A DNA stretch of 64,000 nucleotides from Nocardia tenerifensis NBRC 101015 (lineage in GTDB: Bacteria > Actinomycetota > Actinomycetes > Mycobacteriales > Mycobacteriaceae), in assembly GCF_000308715.1 (NCBI RefSeq), contig NZ_BAGH01000612.1:1-64000 (forward strand), in the 5' to 3' direction. Position numbers and translations under genes: made by a program. A model generated the notes under the pieces. It saw only the letters and a program-made list of their open reading frames with translations. It was not told the origin of the DNA and made no database searches. Positions 18,226 through 27,100 of this stretch are shown here, piece after piece (within the stretch, counting starts at the first letter, position 1; the number at the start of each line of letters is the position of its first letter).

Positions 18226-19685
18226 ACTAGGGACGACAGTCGATCGTATCGTTGCTGAAACTCCAAGTGGTGGGGTTTGGAGGCGGCGGCCCGGACCGGT
18301 TCCAGGACGCGAAGCGTTCGACTCGAAGAGATCTTGGCGGTGGCGATGCGTGCCAGGACGTCGTCTGCTTCCTTAACAGCGGTATCGACATCGCCGAGGG
18401 CCGCCAGGGAAGTCGCGAACCAGGCTCGATAGGTGGCAGCGTTGCGTTGAGCAGCATGTTCGGCCGCGACCTGTTCGAACAGCTGCGCCGATCTTGTCGA
18501 GTCGCCGAGGTGCATGGCTCCGCTCGCCTCGTGGTACCGAACCTCGTTGTGGCACATGAACTTCAGCCAATCGGGGCAACGGTCGATCGGCTCGTGGGCA
18601 TAGGCACGATCCATCTCGCGCCACGCGGTGGCAATCGCGCGCTCAAACCCCGATCGATCACCAAGGCAGGCGTACGAAAGGGCCTCGCGTGCAGCGATCA
18701 GAGCATGGACTCGACCCGCGGGCTGGCGCCGGGTCAGGTCTGCGGCTCGCTGCGTCAACCGGAGCGCGACCTGGGGGTGTGCGCTGCCGCGCCGAGCCAG
18801 GATGATGGTCTGGAGGGCGCTATTCAGGCAGGTGTGGGCCGCCAACTCGTCGTCACCGACGAAGTTCGCCAGTGCCATCGCATCCCGGTAGCCGGCGGTG
18901 GCTTCGTCTTGGTTGTTCGCATCGTAGAACAGCCACCCTGCGGTGACTGCCATGTTGCCGACCGCAGATGTAAACGTAGAGACGGCCGCACTTTCGATGT
19001 CGCAGGTCTCCAGTATCTGCATGGCCATTTTGAGCTCGTCCCGCGCCGCCTTGGCCAGCTCGCCCCCGCCGACTGTCTGTTCGGTCGTGACGTATCCCTC
19101 GACTCTGTCCGCTAGGCGCTGGGCATCGAAAAGGCTGACGCGGGCTGGGAGCGGCAGGGTTAGGGCGGTCAGGCCCACGGCGGTTCCCCCGACGAGCAGC
19201 TGTCGCCTCTTCATGTCGTCCTCCTCGTCTGGGTAGTCCCAAGCAACGGAGTGCGCGTTCTTTACCTCCCGCGGCCGCGCCTCAGCGACTTCGGCTATCG
19301 AACTCGAGGTCAGGCTACCCGGGGAATCCGAGTAGAAGCCCAGAAGTCGAGCAGGAATGCCGAACGATTGCGAGATCTTTGCGATGAGGGTCGCACTGAT
19401 CAGTTGGCGTTCTCCGCGGATGACGGCGGACACGCGAGACTGTGAAAGGTCGACCAGGGCACCTAGATCGGTTTGTGACAGTCCGGTGTGGTCTCGGATT
19501 GCGATAAAGACGGTACGGAAGTCGTGAGCTGCCAGCGCATTTCTGATCGCGGGGGCATCGAAGAAGGCAATCGGCAGCAATTGCTTGAAGCCTGCCACAC
19601 GCGAACATGTCGCGCAGCGGGGTCCGGCGATGCCCGCCGGAACTGTTGCGCGACAAATATGGCAGGAACGTCCCCCTGCTCCCAT
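18222..19685 (-). CDS. Cys4-HTH-TPR transcriptional regulator (XRE type)
   Basis: 487 residues. It begins with a four-Cys site (Cys8, 11, 24, 27), followed by an XRE helix-turn-helix at about 55-112 containing GLSQTDLGALVDLSQSRVS. A short twin-Arg-like hydrophobic stretch (KRRQLLVGGTAVGLTALTL) lies near residue 160, and the remaining 300 residues are TPR-like helices. Regulators of this build are common in Streptomyces and Nocardia, usually next to the operon they control, with the TPR part sensing a ligand or peptide. It is divergent from the ThiC-like operon and probably regulates it from the shared upstream region. Confidence 0.8.
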   Translation of the reverse strand: MGAGGRSCHICRATVPAGIAGPRCATCSRVAGFKQLLPIAFFDAPAIRNALAAHDFRTVFIAIRDHTGLSQTDLGALVDLSQSRVSAVIRGERQLISATLIAKISQSFGIPARLLGFYSDSPGSLTSSSIAEVAEARPREVKNAHSVAWDYPDEEDDMKRRQLLVGGTAVGLTALTLPLPARVSLFDAQRLADRVEGYVTTEQTVGGGELAKAARDELKMAMQILETCDIESAAVSTFTSAVGNMAVTAGWLFYDANNQDEATAGYRDAMALANFVGDDELAAHTCLNSALQTIILARRGSAHPQVALRLTQRAADLTRRQPAGRVHALIAAREALSYACLGDRSGFERAIATAWREMDRAYAHEPIDRCPDWLKFMCHNEVRYHEASGAMHLGDSTRSAQLFEQVAAEHAAQRNAATYRAWFATSLAALGDVDTAVKEADDVLARIATAKISSSRTLRVLEPVRAAASKPHHLEFQQRYDRLSSLV

Positions 19686-19952
19686 GGTCCACCCTTAGTC
19701 GGTCGACTTCGCGGTGTCCCAAGCCTAAGCGCAGATTTCGCACCCAGGAAGCGAATCAGTGATCTCAGCCGGCCCCGCTGGGGCTAGCCCCGTTGGGCGT
19801 TGGAACCAACCGACCAACTCGCGACGCTAGTAGCGGCACCCCGACGCCGGGCGCTGGCGATTTCCTCATCTCGGATACGCGAAATCGGCTGGCGGAGAGA
19901 GGTTCTGCACGGCCGATCCGGCGTCGGAGTGCCCCTATCGAGAGGCACCGAC
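19686..19952. promoter_or_regulatory. Divergent intergenic region, regulator versus ThiC-like operon
   Basis: These 267 bases separate the start of the XRE regulator (minus) from the small membrane protein that heads the plus-strand operon. Both promoters and the operators of the Cys4-HTH-TPR regulator should lie here. I see no perfect palindrome long enough to name as an operator and no convincing -35/-10 pair, so this is a positional inference. Confidence 0.4.
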
Positions 19953-20102
19953 ATGGCCGCGATTCTGTGGATCGGTTCAGCTGCCACGGCAGCGGGGTTG
20001 ATCTTAGCTGCGGCGGTTGTTCTCTGGCCTGAGCGGCCGAGAGGCCCCCGCGTATGGGAAATCCAGCAGAGACTCGACAAAGAGAAGCGGGGCTGGAGAT
20101 GA
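19953..20102 (+). CDS. Small single-helix membrane protein
   Basis: 49 residues: MAAILWIGSAATAAGLILA begins a single hydrophobic helix (about residues 3-26), followed by a charged cytoplasmic tail ending in QQRLDKEKRGW. The ATG at 19953 has a GAGAGG eight bases upstream; a longer in-frame form from 19800 has no such site. The stop overlaps the next start (ATGA). It may anchor the products of the operon at the membrane. No family recognised. Confidence 0.5.
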   Translation: MAAILWIGSAATAAGLILAAAVVLWPERPRGPRVWEIQQRLDKEKRGWR

Positions 20103-20587
20103 GGCCCCTACTGTTCGAGGGCGCCAGCGCTCGGCTGATGTTGCCAGGCGTTCAGGAGCTGATCGACGCCTTCCGCGGTACGCGGGGCGTGCTGCCGGGC
20201 GATCACCTGGTCTTACGGTGGGCCGGCGTGCTGGCACACCTGCACCGGGTCCGCCACATCGATGACACCAGAGACCGCGTCGACCGTCGCAGGGCTGAAG
20301 TTGTTGCGCTGATCGATGATTGGGTCACCACCCACATCTGCCCAGAAGAAGCTGCCGTGGGCCAATTCGCCGACGAGTTCGCCGAGGCATACGTCAGCGC
20401 CGAAATCGGACTCATCTCGCGGGATGCAACCGCAAGCGCAATCCGCGAAGCCTGGGACACCGCCCTTGCGCGCGCCATCGCCTGGGAGCGCCAACGCGCA
20501 CAGGTAGTCGCCGGGCTCTCCCCGATCCCATGGCCCGTCGAAACATCCCAAACGAAAAAACTCCGATTGGAAGGACGCTCGAAATGA
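20099..20587 (+). CDS. DUF4254-like protein
   Basis: 162 residues, coupled to the genes on both sides by ATGA overlaps. It is all-helical. The W-A-x-x-LAHLHRVRH and VVALIDDWV segments resemble DUF4254 proteins of actinobacteria, which have no established function and often accompany nucleotide-sugar genes. I see no catalytic motif. Its fixed coupling to the ThiC-like enzyme suggests it is a partner in the same pathway. The family assignment is tentative. Confidence 0.55.
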   Translation: MRPLLFEGASARLMLPGVQELIDAFRGTRGVLPGDHLVLRWAGVLAHLHRVRHIDDTRDRVDRRRAEVVALIDDWVTTHICPEEAAVGQFADEFAEAYVSAEIGLISRDATASAIREAWDTALARAIAWERQRAQVVAGLSPIPWPVETSQTKKLRLEGRSK

Positions 20588-21954
20588 TCGATCTCGCAAC
20601 GGATTCCCAGTTCAGGGCTCTCTGCCACGACGAAGGTTTGGACCCTGTCGCTGCAGCTGGGCGCGTCAAGGACGGAACAATGGTCTTTCTTCGATCGGTA
20701 GCGAGCCGACACATGGAGTCGTTCAGTCCGCTGCTCGTCGGTGCCGACACACGCCGCAAAGTCGCTGCGCTCATCGGGTTGGGCCCGCGTGACAACAATC
20801 GCCAAGCCATCCTCGACAGCATGTCGGTCATTTTGGCGGCAGGCCCAGACGCCGTCATGGACCTCACCACAAACCCTGAAGGCGTGGCGCTGCGCGCCGA
20901 ACTGAAGGAAGTCGTGGGCGTTCCGTTGGGTGCATGCCTGACCTACGACCTGTTCGCTGATCCGCGAAAGAAGCTGGGCCGTACAGAATTCCTGGATCGC
21001 TTCGAACTCGGCCTGACCCCCGGCGTCGACTTCGTGCTGATCCACGCGGGCATCACCCCAGCCCTGGCGGAGGCCAGCGCGAAGTCCGGCCGAATCATGC
21101 CCACCACCTCTCGCGGTGGCGGACTCATCGCCCGCTACATGCGCATGCACCACTGCGAGAACCCACTGATCGAATACTTCGACGGCATCCTCGATATCTG
21201 TCGCAGCATGGAGGTCGTACTCGATCTCGGAGACATCTTCCGGCCCGGCGCGACTGCCGATGCGGGCGACGAACTGAAATGGCAGGAGATCGAGTTGCTC
21301 TCCCTCCTTCGTGGGGAAGCGCTCCGCGCCGAGGTTCAGGTGCTGTGCGAGGCCGGTGGACATATTCCGCTGCAACGGATCCCGGAGCTGATCCCCAACT
21401 ACAAACTCGCACTCGGTGGTGCGCCGCTGTGGTTGGCCGGCCCCATGGTGATCGACAACGGCGTCACTCTCGACGACACCGTCAACGTTCTCGGCGTCGC
21501 TACCGCAGGCCAGCACGGCGGCGACATGTTTGCCTCGATCACCCACAACGAGCACTACGCCATGCCCACCGCACCCGACACTGCAACATCGGTGCGGATG
21601 ATCCGGGTAGCGATCACAGCCCTGGACGTGGCACGTGGGTGGGCACCTGAAATCGCAAGGCAGCGGGCGATCAGTGTGGCGCGCCGCGCCAACGACTGGG
21701 AGATCCAAACAGGGCACGCTCTCTACCCCGGTCTGGCAGGCAACGTCTTTCTCCAGCACGGCTTGCGCAAGGGAGCACCCTGCACCATCTGCGGGCCGCT
21801 GTGCCCCCACATCACCGCGAAGAAGACACTCGAAGAGGTGCCGGTGGCAGCGGTGCAGTCCGGACCGATTCCACTGCCCAACCCCTCTGTTGGCGCTGAG
21901 CGCGATCCCGAAATGGATGAGGCGGACACAGCGATGACCAGGGCGGGAGAGTGA
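20584..21954 (+). CDS. Divergent ThiC-family radical SAM enzyme
   Basis: 456 residues. ThiC converts aminoimidazole ribotide to the thiamine pyrimidine using S-adenosylmethionine and a 4Fe-4S cluster held by a C-terminal Cys motif. Here the core blocks are present but changed: GVDFVLIHAG (ThiC TIHAG), SRGGG, DLGDIFRPG (ThiC LGDGLRPG), EAGGHIP (ThiC EGPGHVP) and THNEHYAMP. The C-terminal Cys motif is CTICGPLCP (Cys400, 403, 407), spaced CX2CX3C rather than the ThiC CX2CX4C. The protein is also shorter than a housekeeping ThiC. It is coupled to a nucleotidyltransferase and an epimerase, so a product other than thiamine is likely. Confidence 0.8.
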   Translation: MIDLATDSQFRALCHDEGLDPVAAAGRVKDGTMVFLRSVASRHMESFSPLLVGADTRRKVAALIGLGPRDNNRQAILDSMSVILAAGPDAVMDLTTNPEGVALRAELKEVVGVPLGACLTYDLFADPRKKLGRTEFLDRFELGLTPGVDFVLIHAGITPALAEASAKSGRIMPTTSRGGGLIARYMRMHHCENPLIEYFDGILDICRSMEVVLDLGDIFRPGATADAGDELKWQEIELLSLLRGEALRAEVQVLCEAGGHIPLQRIPELIPNYKLALGGAPLWLAGPMVIDNGVTLDDTVNVLGVATAGQHGGDMFASITHNEHYAMPTAPDTATSVRMIRVAITALDVARGWAPEIARQRAISVARRANDWEIQTGHALYPGLAGNVFLQHGLRKGAPCTICGPLCPHITAKKTLEEVPVAAVQSGPIPLPNPSVGAERDPEMDEADTAMTRAGE

Positions 21955-21955
21955 G

Positions 21956-22990
21956 ATGGATGTCATTGAGTTGGCTGGACGGCTGACCGCTCGACTGTGC
22001 GACGCGGCGAAGCTGGAGCAGGCCGCCACCCAGATCGCGAATGATCTGCTCGCTCTAGGGGAGTGCGTCCCCGCGGACGACTGGCTGATCGTCGGTGGGA
22101 GTCTCGCGCGGGGCGAGCCCACATTCATCGACAGCCCTTTGAGCGGCGAGAGTCTACTGATCAGCGACGTCGACTTCCTGTACGTCCACTACGGCGACGA
22201 ACCCTCCACGCCGATCGCTCAGCTGAGGGCCAGTGGTGAAAAGATGTTCGCCACTGTCGATCTGATGACGCTGTCGCTGACCGACTACCGAGCACTGCAG
22301 ACATCGCTCGGGTTCGACTTCAAGGACATCGGCCTCTCGGTAACCGACCGCGGGCTGCCTCACCACGACCCGGTAAAGCTCGATGCCCGCGACGCCTACG
22401 AGATCTTGCTGTACTACATCCAGGCCTATTTCTGGCTCGGTGTCCACGACCAATGGTGCGCTGGAACCGACACCATCGGTTTCCACCTGCTGGTCAGCCG
22501 ACTCTGCATGAAGGTTCTGCGTGCCACAGCGATGCTCGACGGAGCCTATGCGGCACACGATTTCGACTGGATGACACCAGAGCTCGCCACCTCGATGCGC
22601 TCCGAACTAGCCTGGCGCCGCGACCCCACACAGCCACCAATGGATCCTGGTCGCTTCTGGACGTACGTACACGAGGCGTTCCAGCGGTTCGACCTCGAGT
22701 TCGGCCAACCACGTTCGGACGCGGTCAACTACAGCCGATACGCGACTACCAGCAGTGGCCGAGTAGTGGCACGCCACCATCAACACGCTCACGATCTCGC
22801 CCGCGCTATGGCAGCAGCATGGGTCCGTACGCTCGAACCGGTGGATCTGGCTACGGTCAAGCACCGCGCCTTGGCACCAGATCACCCGCTGGACGGGCAC
22901 CGGCAAGCAGCCGACACCCGAGGACTACTTTCGGGGGCACAAGCAGGAAATCTACGACCACCTACTCGCCATGAAAGTGCAGGTCAGATA
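21956..22990 (+). CDS. Pol-beta-type nucleotidyltransferase with apparent frameshift
   Basis: It starts one base after the ThiC-like stop. Residues 45-80 contain the nucleotidyltransferase signature, GGSLARGE followed by SDVDF (Gly48-Ser49; Asp71, Asp73), so it should transfer a nucleotidyl group to a sugar, small molecule or protein. The frame used from 21956 stays open far into the epimerase gene, but its third-position GC drops after about 22,900. Another frame then reads GKQPTPEDYFRGHKQEIYDH and stops at 22990, one base before the epimerase GTG. A one-base frameshift near 22,868-22,880 restores a normal C-terminus. It may be a sequencing error or real inactivation. Confidence 0.65.
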
Positions 22991-22991
22991 A

Positions 22992-23972
22992 GTGAAACTG
23001 CTGGTAACCGGGGGTGCGGGTTTCGTCGGCGCCACCGTCACGAGGCTGCTGCTGGACGCCGGGCACGAGGTGATCGTGGTGGACGACCTCTCTCGCAACG
23101 ACGCCAGCCAGATACCCGCCGGCGCCGACCTCATCGAGTTGCGCGTCCAGGACATCGCGCAGGTTCTCACCCCCGGAGCCGGAATCGATGCCGTGCTGCA
23201 CTTCGCCGGCCTCATCGCCGCCGGCGAATCGATGGTTCACCCAGAGTGGCACTGGGACAACAACACTCGGGCATCGCTGGCCTTGCTCGACGCGATGCGT
23301 GTCGCCGAGGTCGACAAACTCGTGTTCTCCTCCACGGCCGCCGTCTACGGCGAACCCACCGAACTTCCATTGGTGGAAACATCCCCGACCGACCCAGTCA
23401 ATACCTACGGCGACACCAAGCTCGCAATCGACCGAGCGATCACTACTTTCTGCCGCGCGTTCCCATTCGGCGCTACCTCGTTGCGCTACTTCAACGTTGC
23501 GGGCGCACACGACTGCGGCGACGGAAGGATGATCGGCGAGCGCCACGATCCGGAAACACACCTGATTCCGCTCGCTCTCGATGCCGCCCTCGGCCGCCGC
23601 GACAAGTTCAGCTTGTTCGGAGACGACTACCCAACCCCCGACGGGACCTGCGTACGCGACTACATCCACATCACCGACCTCGCACGCGCCCACCTGCTCG
23701 CCCTCGACGCGATCCAGCCCGGCGAGCACAAGATCTACAACCTCGGCAACGGCATCGGTTTCTCGAATCTGCAAGTGGTCCAAGCAATTCGGGAAGTAAC
23801 CGGCCTGCCGTTCGAGGTCGAGCACGCTCCGCGGCGACCAGGCGACCCAGCCACGCTGTTCGCCTCGTCCGAACTCGCCCAACGGGAACTCGGATGGACG
23901 GCGGAAAAGCCCGACATCGTCGACATCGTCCGCGACGCGTGGCGCTTCCATCAGCTGCAAGACCCAACATAA
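22992..23972 (+). CDS. galE: GalE-type NAD-dependent sugar epimerase
   Basis: 326 residues from a GTG one base after the proposed nucleotidyltransferase stop. It is an extended short-chain dehydrogenase: NAD-binding TGGAGFVG (residues 6-13), a catalytic SST (113-115), and Tyr139-xxx-Lys143. The block TCVRDYIHITDLA and the D-D-Y-x-T-x-DG segment are typical of UDP-glucose 4-epimerases. It should interconvert a nucleotide-activated sugar at C4. As the last gene of the ThiC-like operon it probably works on a specialised sugar nucleotide rather than as the housekeeping enzyme. It converges on traA. Confidence 0.85.
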   Translation: MKLLVTGGAGFVGATVTRLLLDAGHEVIVVDDLSRNDASQIPAGADLIELRVQDIAQVLTPGAGIDAVLHFAGLIAAGESMVHPEWHWDNNTRASLALLDAMRVAEVDKLVFSSTAAVYGEPTELPLVETSPTDPVNTYGDTKLAIDRAITTFCRAFPFGATSLRYFNVAGAHDCGDGRMIGERHDPETHLIPLALDAALGRRDKFSLFGDDYPTPDGTCVRDYIHITDLARAHLLALDAIQPGEHKIYNLGNGIGFSNLQVVQAIREVTGLPFEVEHAPRRPGDPATLFASSELAQRELGWTAEKPDIVDIVRDAWRFHQLQDPT

Positions 23973-24110
23973 GCGCGTGGCCGCGTCAACACACACGCTC
24001 TTAGATCCCTAACCTGCTGGCCGAACACAGTGGATTCGGCGGTCAACTCGCGGAGGGCCGTCTCGGTCGTGATGCGTCCAGGCGGTCGGAACCGGTCGCG
24101 GGTGCATCCA

Positions 24111-27100
24111 CTATCGGTGACGTCTCGGCTTCCGTCCCGATGTGGGCGGTCGCCGGCGTCGCCGTCGAGCGTTTGTGTCACGGTCCGGTTTTGGACTACG
24201 ACGGGCACCAGGTTGGCTGGGTTCGGGTGTGGTTCCAGCGGTGCCGTGCGACTGTGCGGTGAATCGCACCGCGTGGTCCGCGAGGTGCACTTTTTCTGCT
24301 TCTATACGGCGGTGAAGTTCTGCAGCGAAGTCCACGAGGGAGTTGTCTCGGCCTGGATAGTTCGGAATAGGACGCAGCGGCCCCTCGTAGGGGTAATCGG
24401 TCAGTGCCCGGAACTGGTGCGGAGTCTCGTGGTGCATGCCCTGAATGTTGTGGCTGATCCAGTTGTCGGCGCGGTCGCGGAGTTCGCCGGCTGGGTCACG
24501 GAGTTGGAGGAGTGATTCGCCGTCGTCGGTGTAATTGTTGGTGGCAATGGTCGCGACCAGCACCGTGGTGTCGAGATGGTGGGCGTCGGCGAGGGCAATG
24601 GTGTCGAGAAGCGTCTGGTAGCGCCACAGCTTTCGGATGTGGTGGTAGATCACGACGGGTAGGGCGCGGTAGAGCAGCTGTTCGGATCGTTGATCGGCCA
24701 GTTCCTTGATGTAGCGGTTGTAGTCGTCGGTCATGCGATCGATGCGGTCGCGTCGGATGGCATCGGGGTAGGCGGTGGCATCTTCGGCCGAGTGAGTTTC
24801 TTCGGCATCTGCGTTGTCGTCGAGGTCGAGGATGCCGATGCTGTCTGGGTTTTCGGGTGGGAGGAGTTCCTCGGCCGTGGGGGTGGTGAGGCGGCGTCGG
24901 ATTTCGGTGGCGTAGTTGGCGAGTTCGCTGTCCATGCCCGGATGCGGCGGAGGTAAGGGCTGGATTGAGGTGGCTGCAGAGGCATCCTCGAGCGCATGGA
25001 AGGTGAGGTTGAGGTGTGCGTGAACCTCGGTGGCGTTGAGCTGGGCTGAAATTTTGGCCGCGGCGGAATGGTCGAGGTCGGTGAGGATTTCGACCGGTTC
25101 GATGGTGTTGGCGGGTGGTGTGATCGGGAGGTGGTCTCGGATCCATCTGTCGGCGCGGGATCGAAGAAGTGCCGCGGTATCACTGGCGGTGGCGAGGGAT
25201 TCGCCGAGGTCTTCGCCGTCGTTGGTGGCGACGGCCGCGACGAGTTGTCGGCTGTCGAGGCGGTGGGTGTTGGCGAGATCGATCGTGTCCAAGAGTTTCT
25301 GGAATTGCTCGGATTTCGTCGTGGCGTGGAAAAGCGCGACTGGCAGTGCGCGTTCAAGCAGGTAGCGTCCGTGCCCGTCGGCGAGGAGCTGGCGGGCGCG
25401 GTGATAGGTGATGCGGATACGGTGGTCAGCGGCTTTCTGTTCCTCGCGCATGACATCGGTGGCGGACAGGTTGTCGTCGTCGCGGGCCAAGACGCGGCCG
25501 AAGGCTTCTCGGGGTTTGATCGGTTCGTCGGGTTGTTGGTCGCGGGTCGGGTCGACGAGGGTGTCGGTGGCGACGGCGAGGATATTGAATTGCCAGGCAC
25601 GGGTGAGTCCGACGTAGGCAAGGGCGCGTCCGAGTGTTTCGTTGAGGAGTAGGTAGGCGCGGCGGACGGTGATGCCTTGGGCGCGGTGGATGGTGCTGGC
25701 ATAGCCGAGTTCGACGTGTTCGCGGATGTAGTGGGCGGATAGCCGCAGCGAGCCGCGGTGGTTTGTGCCAAGGACGGTGATCGAGTTGTCGGAGTGGATC
25801 TTTCGAATGAGCCAGAGGTCGCCGTTGTCGACTTGGGTGCCGTGCCGGATCCCTCCGTGGACGCGCAGCAGGCGGTTGTTGCGGCGGGTGAGCACGATGT
25901 CGCCGACGTATCCGGTGTGTCCGTCCGAGAGCAGGATTCGGCCGGCGGCGGGTTTGACTCGGCCGGTGAGAACGTGGGCGGCTTGTGCGCCGGCGTTGAG
26001 TGCGCCGACATCGGCGATGGTGGCGGCGAGCATCACCGAATCGACGCCGGCCGTGGTGTCGGTGAGGTATCGGGTGAGGATCGTTTCGCGGAGTTCGTCG
26101 CTCATCCCGCTGATGACCCGGCCGTGATTGGCGTAGAAATCCCAGGCGTCGTCGATGTTTCCGGCGCGGACGGCGAGAGTTGCCTCGGCTTCGGCCGGGT
26201 CGTGGAACCGTACGACCTGGGTCAGTTCGGGGGCGCGAGCATCGTGAGCAATGGTGCGGAAGATCCCGCCGGATTCGACCGCCGAGAGCTGTTCGGGGTC
26301 GCCGATGCAGCGGATGATCGCGCCGTTTTTGTGCGCGATTTCCAGGACGGCGTCGAGTGCGGCGGTGGCTGCCATGGCCGCCTCATCGATCAACAGCATC
26401 GACCCGGGGGAGAGGCCGGTGGGTAGGCCGAGCGCGGTTTGGGTGATCAGGGTGTGGATGGTGCGGGCTCGGATCCCGAGATCGTTTCCGAGAACGCGTG
26501 CCGCGGAAGCCGAAGGCGCCAGCGGGATTACGGTACGACCCGCGGCCCGCCACGCGGCGGCCACAGCCTTCATCGCGGTTGTCTTTCCGGCGCCGGCTGG
26601 ACCGACCGCTGCAGCCAGTTTCAGGCCGCATCCGCACAGATGCTCGGCTATCACGCGTTGTCCGGAGTTGAGTGTCAGCCCTTCAGACTTCGTGAGCGAG
26701 GCGATCGCTTTGTCGACCAGTTCGGAGGGAATGACGTCGGCAGTGGGGGTTTTGGCGGCGTCCAGGAGCCGAGTCTCGGCGTCCAGGACGGCTTGGGAGG
26801 TGTACCGGGTCGCGCCGGTGACGGTGAGCTCGCTTTCCCCGCTACGACGGGCCAGCGAGGCCGGTAGTTCGTCGGGTTCGATGGTGAGCTGGATGCTGCG
26901 ACGATCCCGGACGACTGCCACGATCTGCTCCACCGCCGCCCGATGGGCGGAATGGGACGGGAAAGCGATGTTGGCGAGACGGTCATCAACTGCGGAATAG
27001 ATGTTGGATTCGGTCCAGGTGGCGCGCCGGCGGGCGATGGTGTCCACCACGTCATCGACGATGCGTTCCGGTTCCCAAATGGTCCGCTGCTGCGCGGCGG

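Noticed and set aside
20203-22128. 641-codon minus-strand frame opposite the ThiC-like gene
   Set aside because: Mirror of a strongly coding plus-strand gene with conserved ThiC motifs.
22962-23996. Long minus-strand frame opposite galE
   Set aside because: Antisense to clear GalE motifs, with no ribosome binding site and no recognisable domain.
22991-24004. Continuation of the nucleotidyltransferase frame as a 682-residue protein through galE
   Set aside because: After about 22,900 the frame is Arg-rich, has low third-position GC and overlaps a well-supported epimerase; it is a high-GC shadow.
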